Positions 1 through 7,551 of a stretch of DNA of 11,727 bases are shown here, piece after piece. This DNA comes from Campylobacteraceae bacterium. Its GTDB lineage: Bacteria; Campylobacterota; Campylobacteria; Campylobacterales; Sulfurovaceae. The position numbers and the translations under genes are program-made. Under the pieces are notes generated by a model. The model was not told where the DNA came from and ran no database searches. It saw only the letters and a list, made by a program, of their open reading frames with translations. Numbering within the stretch: the stretch's first letter is position 1; the number at the start of each line of letters is the position of its first letter. The stretch lies in the NCBI GenBank assembly GCA_027026055.1, contig JALVPA010000138.1:1-11727 (forward strand), written 5' to 3'.

Positions 1-2026
1 CCACGAGATAAAACATCTCTTTCGCCCCGACGGCTCCGGTAAGTCCTTTCATGTCGATACAAAGCATTTTCGCCTGTTCGAAGCGATGTTCTTTGATCAA
101 CTTTTCGAAAAGCGCATCGCTCTCTCCGTAAGCGTCGAGAAACTCTTGCAATATCTCCATATAAAGCCCTTCGTTACCGCTAACGTTGGCAATGCCTTTT
201 TTCATATCGATGATATTGTTGGATATCACCGTGATCGTTTTATCCGAAACGTCGATTTGCTCTGTGACCGGCATAAAGGTTTTAAAGACGTTATAGAGCT
301 GACCGATATCAAGCGGTTTCGTCAAATAGGCGTTCATACCGCTTTTAAATATCTTTTCGCGCTCGCTCTCCAACGATAGAGCGGTAAAAGCGACGACGGG
401 CAACTCGTCGAACTCCGTATCGAGACGAATCATCTGCGTCGCCACATAACCGTCCATTACCGGCATATTGATATCCATTAAAACAAAATCGAACGCTTTT
501 GTACTCTCTTTAAGCGTATTGACGGCTTGTCGACCGTTTTCTGCAAAAACAATCTCCATACCCGAATGTTTCAAAACGTTGGCGATGACCTTCCGGTTGA
601 TCTCGTCGTCTTCCGCCACCAACAAACGTCGTCCCGAAAAGTCGGCGAAACTCTTTTGCGATACGTTCGGCTCCGAAGGAATCGTTCCCGTATAGACGGG
701 AAGTTTGCTTTGGCGTTCGTCGACCGTTTCTTCGGGATTTTCGTCGGCAATCTTTCCATTCGTATATAGATCGACGACAAGTTCGAATACACGCTCCTGC
801 GTCATCGGTTTGACAAGCATTTTATCGACGATCTTTGGTAGAGACTCCGTATTGTCCGTATGAAACAACGAGCGCATCGCCAATACTTTGATCGAAGATT
901 TTCCCGATTTGATACGCCCCAAATAATCGACGATTTTTTTGTGTTTAAAGATTGATTCGCTCAAAAGGATAATATCGAAACGCTCGAGTTTCATCTTTTT
1001 TCGTAGAAACTCCTCTTTTGTCGCCACTTCCACATCGTGCCTGAAATAGGCGAACATCTTTTTCAATGCCAAAGCGGAATTGTAATTGTCATCGACGATA
1101 AACACATTTTTTACCGTCAATACTTTATCGGGTAGACGATAATGTCTTCTCTCTTTCGGATCGACAAGGTCGAAGGGTAGATTGATGGTGAATGTCGTGC
1201 CTTTTTCCGGAACGGAATAAACGGTTATTTTGCCGCCCATTTGGGTTACCAACGCATGGGCGACATAGAGTCCGAGACGTTTGTAGGTGTTGTTCTCTTC
1301 GTCGTATTCGGGTGTGAAAAGGACCTTCAACGCCTCTTGTGTCAACCCTTTGCCGTTGTCTTTGAGACGAAACTCTATTTGTGTCGTATCGTGATAGGTT
1401 GCGTAGGTCTCTATCGTTAAACTCACCTCGCCTTTGTCCAAATGCGAAAACACATATTCGAACAAATTGCGCAACGCTTTTTCCAAATGCAACGCATCTC
1501 CTATCAAATAGCGCGGGATGTTTTTATCAATATCGTAAATAAGCTCGATATCGCGATTTTCGAAGCTTTTCTGTATGCTTCCCGCCACTTCGTTCAAAAC
1601 GTTGTTAAGGTTAAACTTCTCTTTGACGATAGTGACTTTGTTGGACTTGAGCCTCAAAAACTCTATCAAGTCGGCAGTCACATTTAGTAGCGTACGTTCT
1701 TTTTCAAGAACGTTTTGAGGCAAACATTCGCTATGCGTCGAAGTAACTTCTTTATAAGTCTCTTCAACAATAGTATGAATATTTTCGCCGATACCGCTTA
1801 AAAATTCGGTCTGCTTTTGTTCCATCTCTTTTTGAGTTCGTATGATGCGCTGATACATCGCTTGGATTTTTGCGTTTTGCCGTGAAAAAACATAGATGAT
1901 AAATATACCGATGAGCGCCAATAAAAAAAGCGCTATCCAAACAAGCGTATCGTTACCGTCGATGTCATTGCTCGCATAAGCCGCACCCATCGCACAAATC
2001 GTAACGGCGATCACTGATATTTTCAT
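1..2026 (-). CDS. Hybrid sensor kinase-like protein (TM-HisKA-HATPase-REC-REC-Hpt), partial, with degenerate phosphotransfer sites
   Basis: The frame is open from an ATG at 2026-2024 to the left edge, giving 675 residues without the C-terminal end. A GGGGGA ribosome site precedes the ATG. Residues 1-18 look like a signal peptide ending AYA and residues 28-47 are one TM helix, so the exported part is only about 9 residues and sensing is probably internal or in the membrane. A helical stretch (48-75) leads into a HisKA-like helix, then a HATPase domain (about 115-275) with G1 box DNGKG (D223). REC1 is about 305-405, REC2 about 465-590, and an Hpt domain starts near 610. The order matches BarA-type tripartite kinases. 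E81 sits where the HisKA His belongs, Y191 replaces the second N-box Asn, S356 replaces the REC1 Asp, and I657 replaces the Hpt His. REC2 is canonical, with D518 in LMDINMPVMDG. Domain calls are firm. Loss of kinase activity is inferred from the alignment by eye. Confidence 0.88.
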   Translation of the reverse strand, partial: MKISVIAVTICAMGAAYASNDIDGNDTLVWIALFLLALIGIFIIYVFSRQNAKIQAMYQRIIRTQKEMEQKQTEFLSGIGENIHTIVEETYKEVTSTHSECLPQNVLEKERTLLNVTADLIEFLRLKSNKVTIVKEKFNLNNVLNEVAGSIQKSFENRDIELIYDIDKNIPRYLIGDALHLEKALRNLFEYVFSHLDKGEVSLTIETYATYHDTTQIEFRLKDNGKGLTQEALKVLFTPEYDEENNTYKRLGLYVAHALVTQMGGKITVYSVPEKGTTFTINLPFDLVDPKERRHYRLPDKVLTVKNVFIVDDNYNSALALKKMFAYFRHDVEVATKEEFLRKKMKLERFDIILLSESIFKHKKIVDYLGRIKSGKSSIKVLAMRSLFHTDNTESLPKIVDKMLVKPMTQERVFELVVDLYTNGKIADENPEETVDERQSKLPVYTGTIPSEPNVSQKSFADFSGRRLLVAEDDEINRKVIANVLKHSGMEIVFAENGRQAVNTLKESTKAFDFVLMDINMPVMDGYVATQMIRLDTEFDELPVVAFTALSLESEREKIFKSGMNAYLTKPLDIGQLYNVFKTFMPVTEQIDVSDKTITVISNNIIDMKKGIANVSGNEGLYMEILQEFLDAYGESDALFEKLIKEHRFEQAKMLCIDMKGLTGAVGAKEMFYLV

Positions 2027-2043
2027 CGTTTCCCCCTTTTCAA

Positions 2044-2057
2044 CCTCGACTACGAGG
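2044..2057. repeat. Small hairpin CCTCG-ACTA-CGAGG in the divergent ruvX/sensor intergenic region
   Basis: A perfect 5-bp stem with a 4-nt loop lies 18 bp upstream of the sensor-kinase ATG. If the sensor transcript starts upstream of it, the hairpin lies in its leader just before the GGGGGA ribosome site. It could also be chance. No T tract follows, so it is not a terminator. Confidence 0.25.
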
Positions 2058-2090
2058 GGATATTATTACACAAATATGATAAAAAAGTGT

Positions 2091-2096
2091 TATACT
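2091..2096 (+). promoter_or_regulatory. Candidate -10 box (TATACT) for ruvX
   Basis: TATACT matches five of six bases of the sigma-70 -10 consensus. A start about 7 bp downstream would fall on or next to the ATG at 2103, giving a leaderless or nearly leaderless message. This fits the lack of a ribosome binding site just before that ATG. No good -35 box is seen 16-18 bp upstream. The call is an inference. Confidence 0.35.
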
Positions 2097-2102
2097 TTCA
2101 TT

Positions 2103-2501
2103 ATGAAAATCGCAGCTTTGGATATCGGACTCAAACGTATCGGTGTCGCTATCTCGCCCGACGGACGTAGCGCCCTTCCCCAAAACGCCATCTTGCGAAA
2201 AAATCGCAATCAAGCTGCAAGAGATGTAAAACGGTTTTTAGAGGAGTGGGAGATAGAGACGTTGGTGGTGGGCATCCCCGTCGGAGGAAACGCCGAGGAG
2301 GAGATGCGACGGCGTATCGAACATTTCGTTTCACTGCTGGCACCGGATATCCCCGTCGTTTATCAAGACGAACAAGGCAGCAGCTACGAGGCGAAAGAGC
2401 GTACCGCGGGACAATTCCGCCATACAAAAGACGGCAAACTCGACTCCGTCGCCGCACAAATCATTTTGGAGCGCTACCTCGACCGTACCTTTAGTGGCTG
2501 A
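2103..2501 (+). CDS. ruvX: RuvX/YqgF-family Holliday junction resolvase-like nuclease
   Basis: This 132-residue protein has the full YqgF fold signature: N-terminal ALDIGLKRIGVA with acidic D7, VVGIPVGG (residues 55-62), the DEQGSS strand in place of the usual DERLTT (E90), and C-terminal KLDSVAAQIILERYL with D114. The three acidic residues match the RNase H-like active site. The family is linked to pre-16S rRNA 5' end maturation and is proposed to cut Holliday junctions. The ATG at 2103 is chosen because family proteins begin right at the MxIxALDxG strand. An in-frame ATG at 2076 would add nine residues (MIKKCYTFI) that lack family support. The gene diverges from the sensor kinase. Its last 11 bp overlap the convergent DUF808 gene. 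Confidence 0.9.
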   Translation: MKIAALDIGLKRIGVAISPDGRSALPQNAILRKNRNQAARDVKRFLEEWEIETLVVGIPVGGNAEEEMRRRIEHFVSLLAPDIPVVYQDEQGSSYEAKERTAGQFRHTKDGKLDSVAAQIILERYLDRTFSG

Positions 2502-3351
2502 GTTTGCGTACCGTCTCGACGACACCCAACGTCGCAAATCCCAGTGCCAAGCCGATGACAAACTCCGCTAGCAACGAAGGAACCCCTTCGAAAATATGAT
2601 GTAGCGCTTCGATATGATGCAGATAGATGCCGCCGGCAACCAAAAGCATTGCAATCGTACCGATAACCCCAATGAGAACGATCACGCGAGGCAACGCGCG
2701 CACCATTCGTATCCCCAATTTCGCACGCCACGTATCGGAAGATTTTGCTTTGGCAATCAAAGCGTAACCGATATCGTCCATACGCACGATAAGCGCCACG
2801 ATACCATACACCCCGACCGTTGCCAACAACGCTACGAAGCTTACCACCGCTACGCGCACAAGTAGAGGTTCGTCAAGCACCGTTCCCAACGCAATCACGA
2901 CGATCTCGATAGAGAGAATAAAGTCGGTGCGAATCGCCGATTTGATCTTGAGACGTTCCGCTTCGAGTACCTCGTCGGCGGAAAGTTTTTCCATACGCGA
3001 CATATCGTTTTGTTTTGCTTTATGTTTGAAGTAGTCGTAGATCTTCTCGGCGCCTTCGAACGCCAAATAGATACCGCCAAGCATCAAAATCACGGGAATC
3101 GCCTGCGGCAAAAAAGCGCTCAAAAGAAAGGCAAATGGCAAAATGATCGCTTTATTGAGCAAAGAGCCTTTCGTAATCGCCCATAATACGGGAAGCTCTC
3201 GCGAACTTACAAAACCCGACGCTTTTTCGGCATTGACCGCCAGATCGTCACCCAAAATTGCCGCCGTTTTTTTGGCGGCGACTTTACTCATCACCGCCAC
3301 ATCATCCATCAGTGCAGCGATATCGTCGAAAAGTGCGAAAAATCCCGACAC
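2491..3351 (-). CDS. DUF808 (YedI-type) inner membrane protein
   Basis: The protein has 286 residues when started at the GTG at 3351. It opens with FFALFDDIAALMDDVAVMSK followed by AAKKTAAILGDDLAVNA and RELPVLW, the conserved N-terminal block of the DUF808/YedI family (about 300 residues). Hydrophobic segments at about 69-100, 147-160, 166-190, 222-243 and 260-280 indicate a polytopic membrane protein. The biochemical role of the family is unknown. GTG is preferred because a strong GGGGGA ribosome site lies 5 bp upstream and family homology starts there. The longer ATG frame from 3444 adds 31 residues without family character and overlaps the preceding gene by 56 bp. The gene lies 37 bp downstream of the patatin remnant, probably on the same transcript as acs, and converges with ruvX with overlapping stops. 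Confidence 0.87.
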   Translation of the reverse strand: MSGFFALFDDIAALMDDVAVMSKVAAKKTAAILGDDLAVNAEKASGFVSSRELPVLWAITKGSLLNKAIILPFAFLLSAFLPQAIPVILMLGGIYLAFEGAEKIYDYFKHKAKQNDMSRMEKLSADEVLEAERLKIKSAIRTDFILSIEIVVIALGTVLDEPLLVRVAVVSFVALLATVGVYGIVALIVRMDDIGYALIAKAKSSDTWRAKLGIRMVRALPRVIVLIGVIGTIAMLLVAGGIYLHHIEALHHIFEGVPSLLAEFVIGLALGFATLGVVETVRKLSH

Positions 3352-3388
3352 GTTTTCCCCCGTTTTTAAATACGATTGTATCGAAATA

Positions 3389-3760
3389 TCATATAACTTC
3401 GGGTTGCAACTCTTCCAAAGTGTCGCGTGCAATACGTCTGCCAAGCGCTATCATCTCATAGGCGCGATGAAACTCGTAAAATCCGTGCACTTCGTGCGGA
3501 ATCTCAATCAAAATATCGAGTTCCAGTATCCATCGTTTGAAGTTTTCGAGCTCTCCGTAAACATAAAGCCCTCCGACGAACACTCCTATCGACGATCCCG
3601 ACACCGAAACGATCTCGTACCCGCGTGTTCGTAACTCTTCTATGACACCGATATGGGCGTAACCGCGCGCAGCGCCGCTACCGAGTACCAACGAAATACG
3701 TTTGGAAACGGGGGGGTTAACCCTTGCACTTGAGAATCTCTGCGATCTTTTCGACCACAC
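3389..3760 (-). pseudogene. Patatin-like phospholipase remnant (RssA type), central region missing
   Basis: From about 3706 the frame gives a clear patatin N-terminus: RISLVLGSGAARGYAHIGVI (oxyanion-hole GSGAARG), then VSGSSIGVFVGG with the GSSIG nucleophile elbow. After FKRWILELD (about 3515) it goes straight to HGFYEFHRAYEMIALGRRIA, which resembles the C-terminal helix of RssA-like patatins, and stops. Only about 106 residues remain of a usual 250-300, and the catalytic Asp (DG motif) is absent. This looks like an in-frame internal deletion. The start is also poor: no ATG, GTG or TTG lies just before the homology. A GTG at 3760 (used here) or ATG at 3811 must read through the end of acs in another frame and across a C7 run. 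The product could be a non-catalytic mini-protein, but a decayed gene is more likely. Not a plausible active lipase as it stands. Confidence 0.72.
3710..3716. repeat. G7/C7 homopolymer between acs and the patatin remnant
   Basis: Seven G on the + strand (C7 in the direction of transcription) sit directly after the acs stop and just before patatin homology begins. Campylobacterota often use poly-G tracts for phase variation, though usually of eight or more bases. With one extra C, a GTG at 3729-3727 would read in frame into the patatin homology. Confidence 0.6.
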
Positions 3761-5675
3761 CCGGATCTTCAAGCGTCGAAGTGTCTTGCGTAATCGCTTC
3801 GCCTTTGACAAGACTACGCAAAATACGGCGCATCACTTTACCCGAACGGGTTTTGGGAAGATCGGGCACAAAGGCGATATCATCACACAGCGCAATGGCG
3901 CCAATCTCCTTTTTGATAACCTCGTTGATCTCTTTGAGTGTCTCCACTTCATCCGCTACGCCGTTGTCTTCTTTGAGCACGACATAGGCAAAGATACTTT
4001 CGCCTTTGATATCGTGCGGCTTACCGACAACCGCGACAGCGGCGACATTAGGGTGCTTTTTGATCGCCGATTCGATCTCCGCCGTCCCGAGTCTGTGTCC
4101 TGAGACATTGATGACATCATCGGTACGTCCCGTAATGGTGATGTAACCCAATTCGTCCGTCATCGCCCCGTCGCCGGTGAAATAAACCGGCTTTCCGTCC
4201 TTTTTGCAATCGCCGAAATAAGATTTGACGAAACGATCGGGATCGCCCCAAATGGTACGAATCATACTCGGCCACGGTTTCGTAATACACATAAAGCCTT
4301 TTTCACCCACCGGCGTAGGCGTACCATCCTCTTCGATCACTTCCGCCATAATCCCAGGAAGCGGCAAGGTTGCACAGGCGGGCTTGACCGGCGTAGCCCC
4401 CGGCAGCGGCGAGATCATATGCCCGCCCGTTTCCGTCTGCCAATAGGTATCGACGACGGAGCAGCGTCCGCCGCCGACTTTTTCGTGATACCATTGCCAT
4501 GCGGCGGGATCGATCGGCTCGCCCACCGTACCGAGGATACGCAACGAACTCAAATCGTACTTTTCGGGTTCGTCGGCACCGAGTTTGTGCAACATCCGAA
4601 TCGCCGTCGGTGCGGTATAGAACTGATTGATCTGATACTCTTCGACCATACGCCAGCAACGTCCTGCATCGGGATAGGTCGGCACCCCTTCGAACATCAC
4701 CGTCGTCGCCCCCGCAGCCAAAGGACCGTAGACGATATAGGTGTGCCCCGTGATCCAGCCTACGTCCGCCGTACACCAAAAGGTGTCGTTTTCTTTGATA
4801 TCAAAGACCCATTCCATCGTCATTTGCGCCCAGAGGATATAACCCGCCTGCGAGTGCTGTACCCCTTTGGGTTTACCCGTACTACCCGAGGTATAAAGCA
4901 AAAAGAGCGGATCTTCCGCCCCCATCGTTTCGCATTCGCAGCGATGCGACTGCTCTTTGAGCAGTTCATAGTAGGCATAATCGCGCCCTTCGACCCACCT
5001 AATGTCTTCGCCGTTTCGCTCGACGATACACACTGCTTCGACACACTCACATCCCTCTTCGAGCGCTTTATCAACAACGGGTTTAAGCATATAGGGCTTG
5101 CCTTTTCTAAACGCACCGTCCGCGGTAACGACCAATTTGGCTTGCGCGTCGACGATACGATCTCTAAGCGCATCCGCGGAGAAACCGCCGAAAACCACCG
5201 AATGGATCGCACCGATCTTCGCACACGCTAGCATCGCGATCGCCGCCTCGGGTATCATCGGCATATAGAGCACGACGCGATCGCCTTTTTTCACACCGAA
5301 TCGGTTTTTGAAAAGATTGGCGGTTTTATTGACCTCATATGCCAACTCTCTATAGGTAAGCACACGTTGATCACCGTTGTCTCCTTCAAAGATAATGGCG
5401 GCTTTGTTTTTACGCGTGGCAAGGTGTCTGTCGACACACTGATAAGCGACATTGAGTTCGCCGTCTTCGAACCATTTGTAAAACGGCGCATTCTCTTCGT
5501 TTAGCACTTTGGTAAAAGGCTTGAACCAATCTATTTTCTCTTTGGCAAAACGCGCCCAGAAGCCTTCGTAATCCTCTCTGGCCTCTTGCATCAACGCATG
5601 ATACCGTTCCATCGAGTTAATCGCGGCGTCTTTAAACAATTCTTTGTCGGGGTAGTAGAGTTTTTCCTGACTCAT
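3717..5675 (-). CDS. acs: Acetyl-CoA synthetase (AMP-forming)
   Basis: This 652-residue protein matches the family length. It makes acetyl-CoA from acetate, ATP and CoA through acetyl-AMP in the cytoplasm. Visible motifs are the A3 P-loop YTSGSTGKPKG (261-271), the A5 motif DTYWQTETGG (409-418) with the acetate-pocket Trp412, YFTGDGA (498-504), GRTDDVINVSGHRLGTAE (516-533), and the C-terminal A10 segment KTRSGKVMRR with catalytic Lys613, the residue controlled by acetylation in related enzymes. The ATG at 5675 is preferred over the GTG at 5678 because AAGGA lies 6 bp before it and the N-terminus then has the usual form. The gene has its own candidate promoter. A patatin remnant and a DUF808 gene follow on the same strand. 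No acetyltransferase or deacetylase gene is in view. Confidence 0.97.
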   Translation of the reverse strand: MSQEKLYYPDKELFKDAAINSMERYHALMQEAREDYEGFWARFAKEKIDWFKPFTKVLNEENAPFYKWFEDGELNVAYQCVDRHLATRKNKAAIIFEGDNGDQRVLTYRELAYEVNKTANLFKNRFGVKKGDRVVLYMPMIPEAAIAMLACAKIGAIHSVVFGGFSADALRDRIVDAQAKLVVTADGAFRKGKPYMLKPVVDKALEEGCECVEAVCIVERNGEDIRWVEGRDYAYYELLKEQSHRCECETMGAEDPLFLLYTSGSTGKPKGVQHSQAGYILWAQMTMEWVFDIKENDTFWCTADVGWITGHTYIVYGPLAAGATTVMFEGVPTYPDAGRCWRMVEEYQINQFYTAPTAIRMLHKLGADEPEKYDLSSLRILGTVGEPIDPAAWQWYHEKVGGGRCSVVDTYWQTETGGHMISPLPGATPVKPACATLPLPGIMAEVIEEDGTPTPVGEKGFMCITKPWPSMIRTIWGDPDRFVKSYFGDCKKDGKPVYFTGDGAMTDELGYITITGRTDDVINVSGHRLGTAEIESAIKKHPNVAAVAVVGKPHDIKGESIFAYVVLKEDNGVADEVETLKEINEVIKKEIGAIALCDDIAFVPDLPKTRSGKVMRRILRSLVKGEAITQDTSTLEDPGVVEKIAEILKCKG

Positions 5676-5708
5676 CACATATCCTTTCGAGTAAAATCTC
5701 TTTGGGTT

Positions 5709-5717
5709 ATTCTATCA
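5709..5717 (-). promoter_or_regulatory. Candidate extended -10 promoter of acs
   Basis: On the minus strand the sequence reads TGATAGAAT, an extended -10 element (TGn plus TAGAAT), about 34 bp before the acs ATG. The region upstream is T-rich without a clear -35 box, as is common in Campylobacterota. Predicted only from the sequence. Confidence 0.4.
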
Positions 5718-5755
5718 CAAAGGAGAAGGGAAGAAAAAGATTTTAAAGATGAAAT

Positions 5756-5788
5756 CTACAATTCGGATAAAAACAGTCCGAATTGTAG
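5756..5788 (-). terminator. Perfect 12-bp inverted repeat, probable terminator of the hexosaminidase-transporter-AhpD-like cluster
   Basis: CTACAATTCGGA at 5756-5767 and TCCGAATTGTAG at 5777-5788 pair perfectly around a 9-nt loop. It lies 18 bp beyond the stop of the AhpD-like gene. A U-rich but interrupted stretch follows in the direction of transcription. The missing immediate U run makes the terminator call moderate. The perfect symmetry could also serve as an operator above the acs promoter about 40 bp downstream. Confidence 0.5.
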
Positions 5789-5806
5789 CATTTTGCCGAA
5801 TTTAGC

Positions 5807-6337
5807 TTATTGACCCAATCCGAATACGTTCGATAGGGTATTGATATAATTGAAATATCCCGTAATAGCGACGGCTTCGAGAAGCTCTTTGTCGCTCCAG
5901 CCCATCGCTTTGAGCGCGTCTATCTCCTCTTGGGTGATTTTATAGTTCTCTTTGCCTGCCGCTTTGAGGCAAAAACGAAGTAACGCTTTGACCTTCTCCT
6001 CGGTCTCCATCGCTTCGACGCCTTCGAGGATCTTTTCTATCTGCGCTTTGCTAAGTCCCAACATTTTCGCTATGCCTTTGTGTACATCCACGCACATCTT
6101 GCAACTGTTTTCTTTGGAGACCAACAAGGCAATCGCCTCTTTTATCTCATAACTCAGATAGGTTTCGTCAAGCAGATAACTTTGCACCATCTTGTCCGTG
6201 GCGAAATAGATCTTTTCGTCCGTTGCCAACAGCTTGAAGATATCGCCCAGCTTACCCGTTTTTTCGAGAATAGGGCGCGCCTTTTCTTGGATAGCGGGAC
6301 TCATCCGCTCAAACTCCACCAAATCGATATAGGCCAT
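5807..6337 (-). CDS. AhpD-like / carboxymuconolactone decarboxylase-fold protein with CxxCxxxH motif
   Basis: This all-helical protein of 176 residues has the AhpD-type motif CKMCVDVH (C79, C82, H86) after a helix LSYEIKEAIALLVSKENS. The second half repeats the helical pattern (EEKVKALLRFCLKAA, then YKITQEEIDALKAMGWSDKELLEAVAITGYFNYINTLS). The spacing fits the peroxidase-linked AhpD branch, in which the two Cys and the His relay electrons or reduce peroxides. The exact substrate is not clear. The start is well supported by AAAGGAG 5 bp before the ATG. The gene lies 23 bp after the MFS gene and is probably the last gene of that transcript. A cytoplasmic stress-defence role is an inference. Confidence 0.85.
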   Translation of the reverse strand: MAYIDLVEFERMSPAIQEKARPILEKTGKLGDIFKLLATDEKIYFATDKMVQSYLLDETYLSYEIKEAIALLVSKENSCKMCVDVHKGIAKMLGLSKAQIEKILEGVEAMETEEKVKALLRFCLKAAGKENYKITQEEIDALKAMGWSDKELLEAVAITGYFNYINTLSNVFGLGQ

Positions 6338-6360
6338 AGCGACTCCTTTATTCGAATATT

Positions 6361-7545
6361 TTATTTATTATTATAGGTATTTTCAAATAGAATGGGCTTA
6401 ATCCCATACCATAGGAAATATCCCATGCCCACTGTTGCTGTTCCGACCAGAGAAAACCGCAACGCCGCTTCCATACCTTCACTTTCCCAAATATGCCCGA
6501 TCGCATAGGCGCCGCTCGCCGCGGCAAGCGCCACACCGGCATAGAAAACCCCGTAAACGGAGCCTTTATTGTCGCACGATCGGGAGATATCCGCACGCTG
6601 GGCATTAAGCGAAGCAACGGTAAAGAGTCCCATCAAGCCGAAGGCGACCCATGTCGCGACGTTTTGTTCAGCCCATAACAACCCTTGTGCCGCGATACCG
6701 CAAAGATACGCGACGACCATCACCGCTCGTGCCCCGAAACGATCGACACTCATACCGAAAAGATAACTTGTCGCCGTCTGCATCCCCGCGGAGAGTGCGA
6801 ACAACAATGGAAGATAGGTCGCCGAAATACCCGTATTCTTCGCCTGTATGGCAAAAAAAGCGTCGCTGAAAAAGAAAAAAAGAAATGCAAAATACCAGAG
6901 CATCGATACGATATGACGTTTGTCGCGTGTTGTGAGGCGAAACGCCTCGGAGAGACCGTTTTTTTTAGGTGCAACATCGCGCACCCCGAAAGCGACGATT
7001 GCCACCCCGATCATTCCCGGAAGCAACGTCGCCAAAAAGATAGCGCGTATCACCCCTTCGCTCTCGCCGAAAAGATAAAGTAGTGCGAACACCGCTACCA
7101 TCCCGCTCAATTCGCCCGCGATATCCATCGCTTTGTGAAAGCCGAAGGTTTTACCCGAACGCTTCGAGGTTGTATAATGTGCGATCATCACATCTTTGGG
7201 CGCCGAACGCAACGCCTTGCCCAAACGCTCCAACGCCCTTAGCGCCGCGACGCTTTTATACCCGTGTGTCATACCCACCGACGGTTTGGCGATCGCCGAT
7301 AGCAGATAACCGCCCACCACCAACGGTTTGACTACGCCGAAGCGATCGGAGAGATATCCCGAAACGAACCGCAACGCATACGACACGAAAGTAGCGACGG
7401 CGACGACAATGCCGAGTTTGTCCATCCCCTCGTGCAATACCGATACGACAAAAATCGGAAGCAGCGGCGTAATCATCGCCGACGCCATATCGGTAAAAAA
7501 ACTCACCCATCCCAACATGAGCACATTGCGATCGATCGTTTGCAT
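6361..7545 (-). CDS. Major facilitator superfamily transporter, about 12 TM
   Basis: The protein has 394 residues, almost all in hydrophobic helices, in two halves. The motif-A loop GYLSDRFG (63-70) follows TM2, and a second copy GMSVDRFGARAVM lies at the matching place in the C-terminal half. The stretch ERLGKALRSAPKDVMIA, followed by RSGKTFGFHKAMDIAGE, is typical of one group of bacterial MFS proteins of unassigned substrate. It does not look like AmpG, the known muropeptide permease. The start ATG lies 6 bp after the stop of the upstream hexosaminidase gene and has only GAGAGG about 12 bp before it, which suggests translational coupling. The link to hexosaminidase suggests sugar or cell-wall fragment transport, but this is guilt by association only. 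Confidence 0.88.
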   Translation of the reverse strand: MQTIDRNVLMLGWVSFFTDMASAMITPLLPIFVVSVLHEGMDKLGIVVAVATFVSYALRFVSGYLSDRFGVVKPLVVGGYLLSAIAKPSVGMTHGYKSVAALRALERLGKALRSAPKDVMIAHYTTSKRSGKTFGFHKAMDIAGELSGMVAVFALLYLFGESEGVIRAIFLATLLPGMIGVAIVAFGVRDVAPKKNGLSEAFRLTTRDKRHIVSMLWYFAFLFFFFSDAFFAIQAKNTGISATYLPLLFALSAGMQTATSYLFGMSVDRFGARAVMVVAYLCGIAAQGLLWAEQNVATWVAFGLMGLFTVASLNAQRADISRSCDNKGSVYGVFYAGVALAAASGAYAIGHIWESEGMEAALRFSLVGTATVGMGYFLWYGIKPILFENTYNNK

Positions 7546-7551
7546 AGGTTG

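Noticed and set aside
2076..2102. N-terminal extension of RuvX from the ATG at 2076
   Set aside because: Family proteins begin at the MKIAALDIG strand, and the candidate -10 box TATACT lies inside this extension.
2491..3444. Longer DUF808 protein starting at the ATG at 3444
   Set aside because: The extra 31 residues overlap the patatin remnant and lack family similarity; the GTG at 3351 has a strong ribosome site at the place where family homology begins.
4419..5231. 270-codon + strand open frame
   Set aside because: It lies wholly antisense to acs, is rich in Arg/His/Pro without motifs, and has no ribosome site. It is a shadow of the acs reading frame.
6361..7545. AmpG muropeptide permease
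   Set aside because: Location beside a NagZ-like gene suggested it, but the motifs and length (394 residues) fit a general MFS group rather than AmpG.
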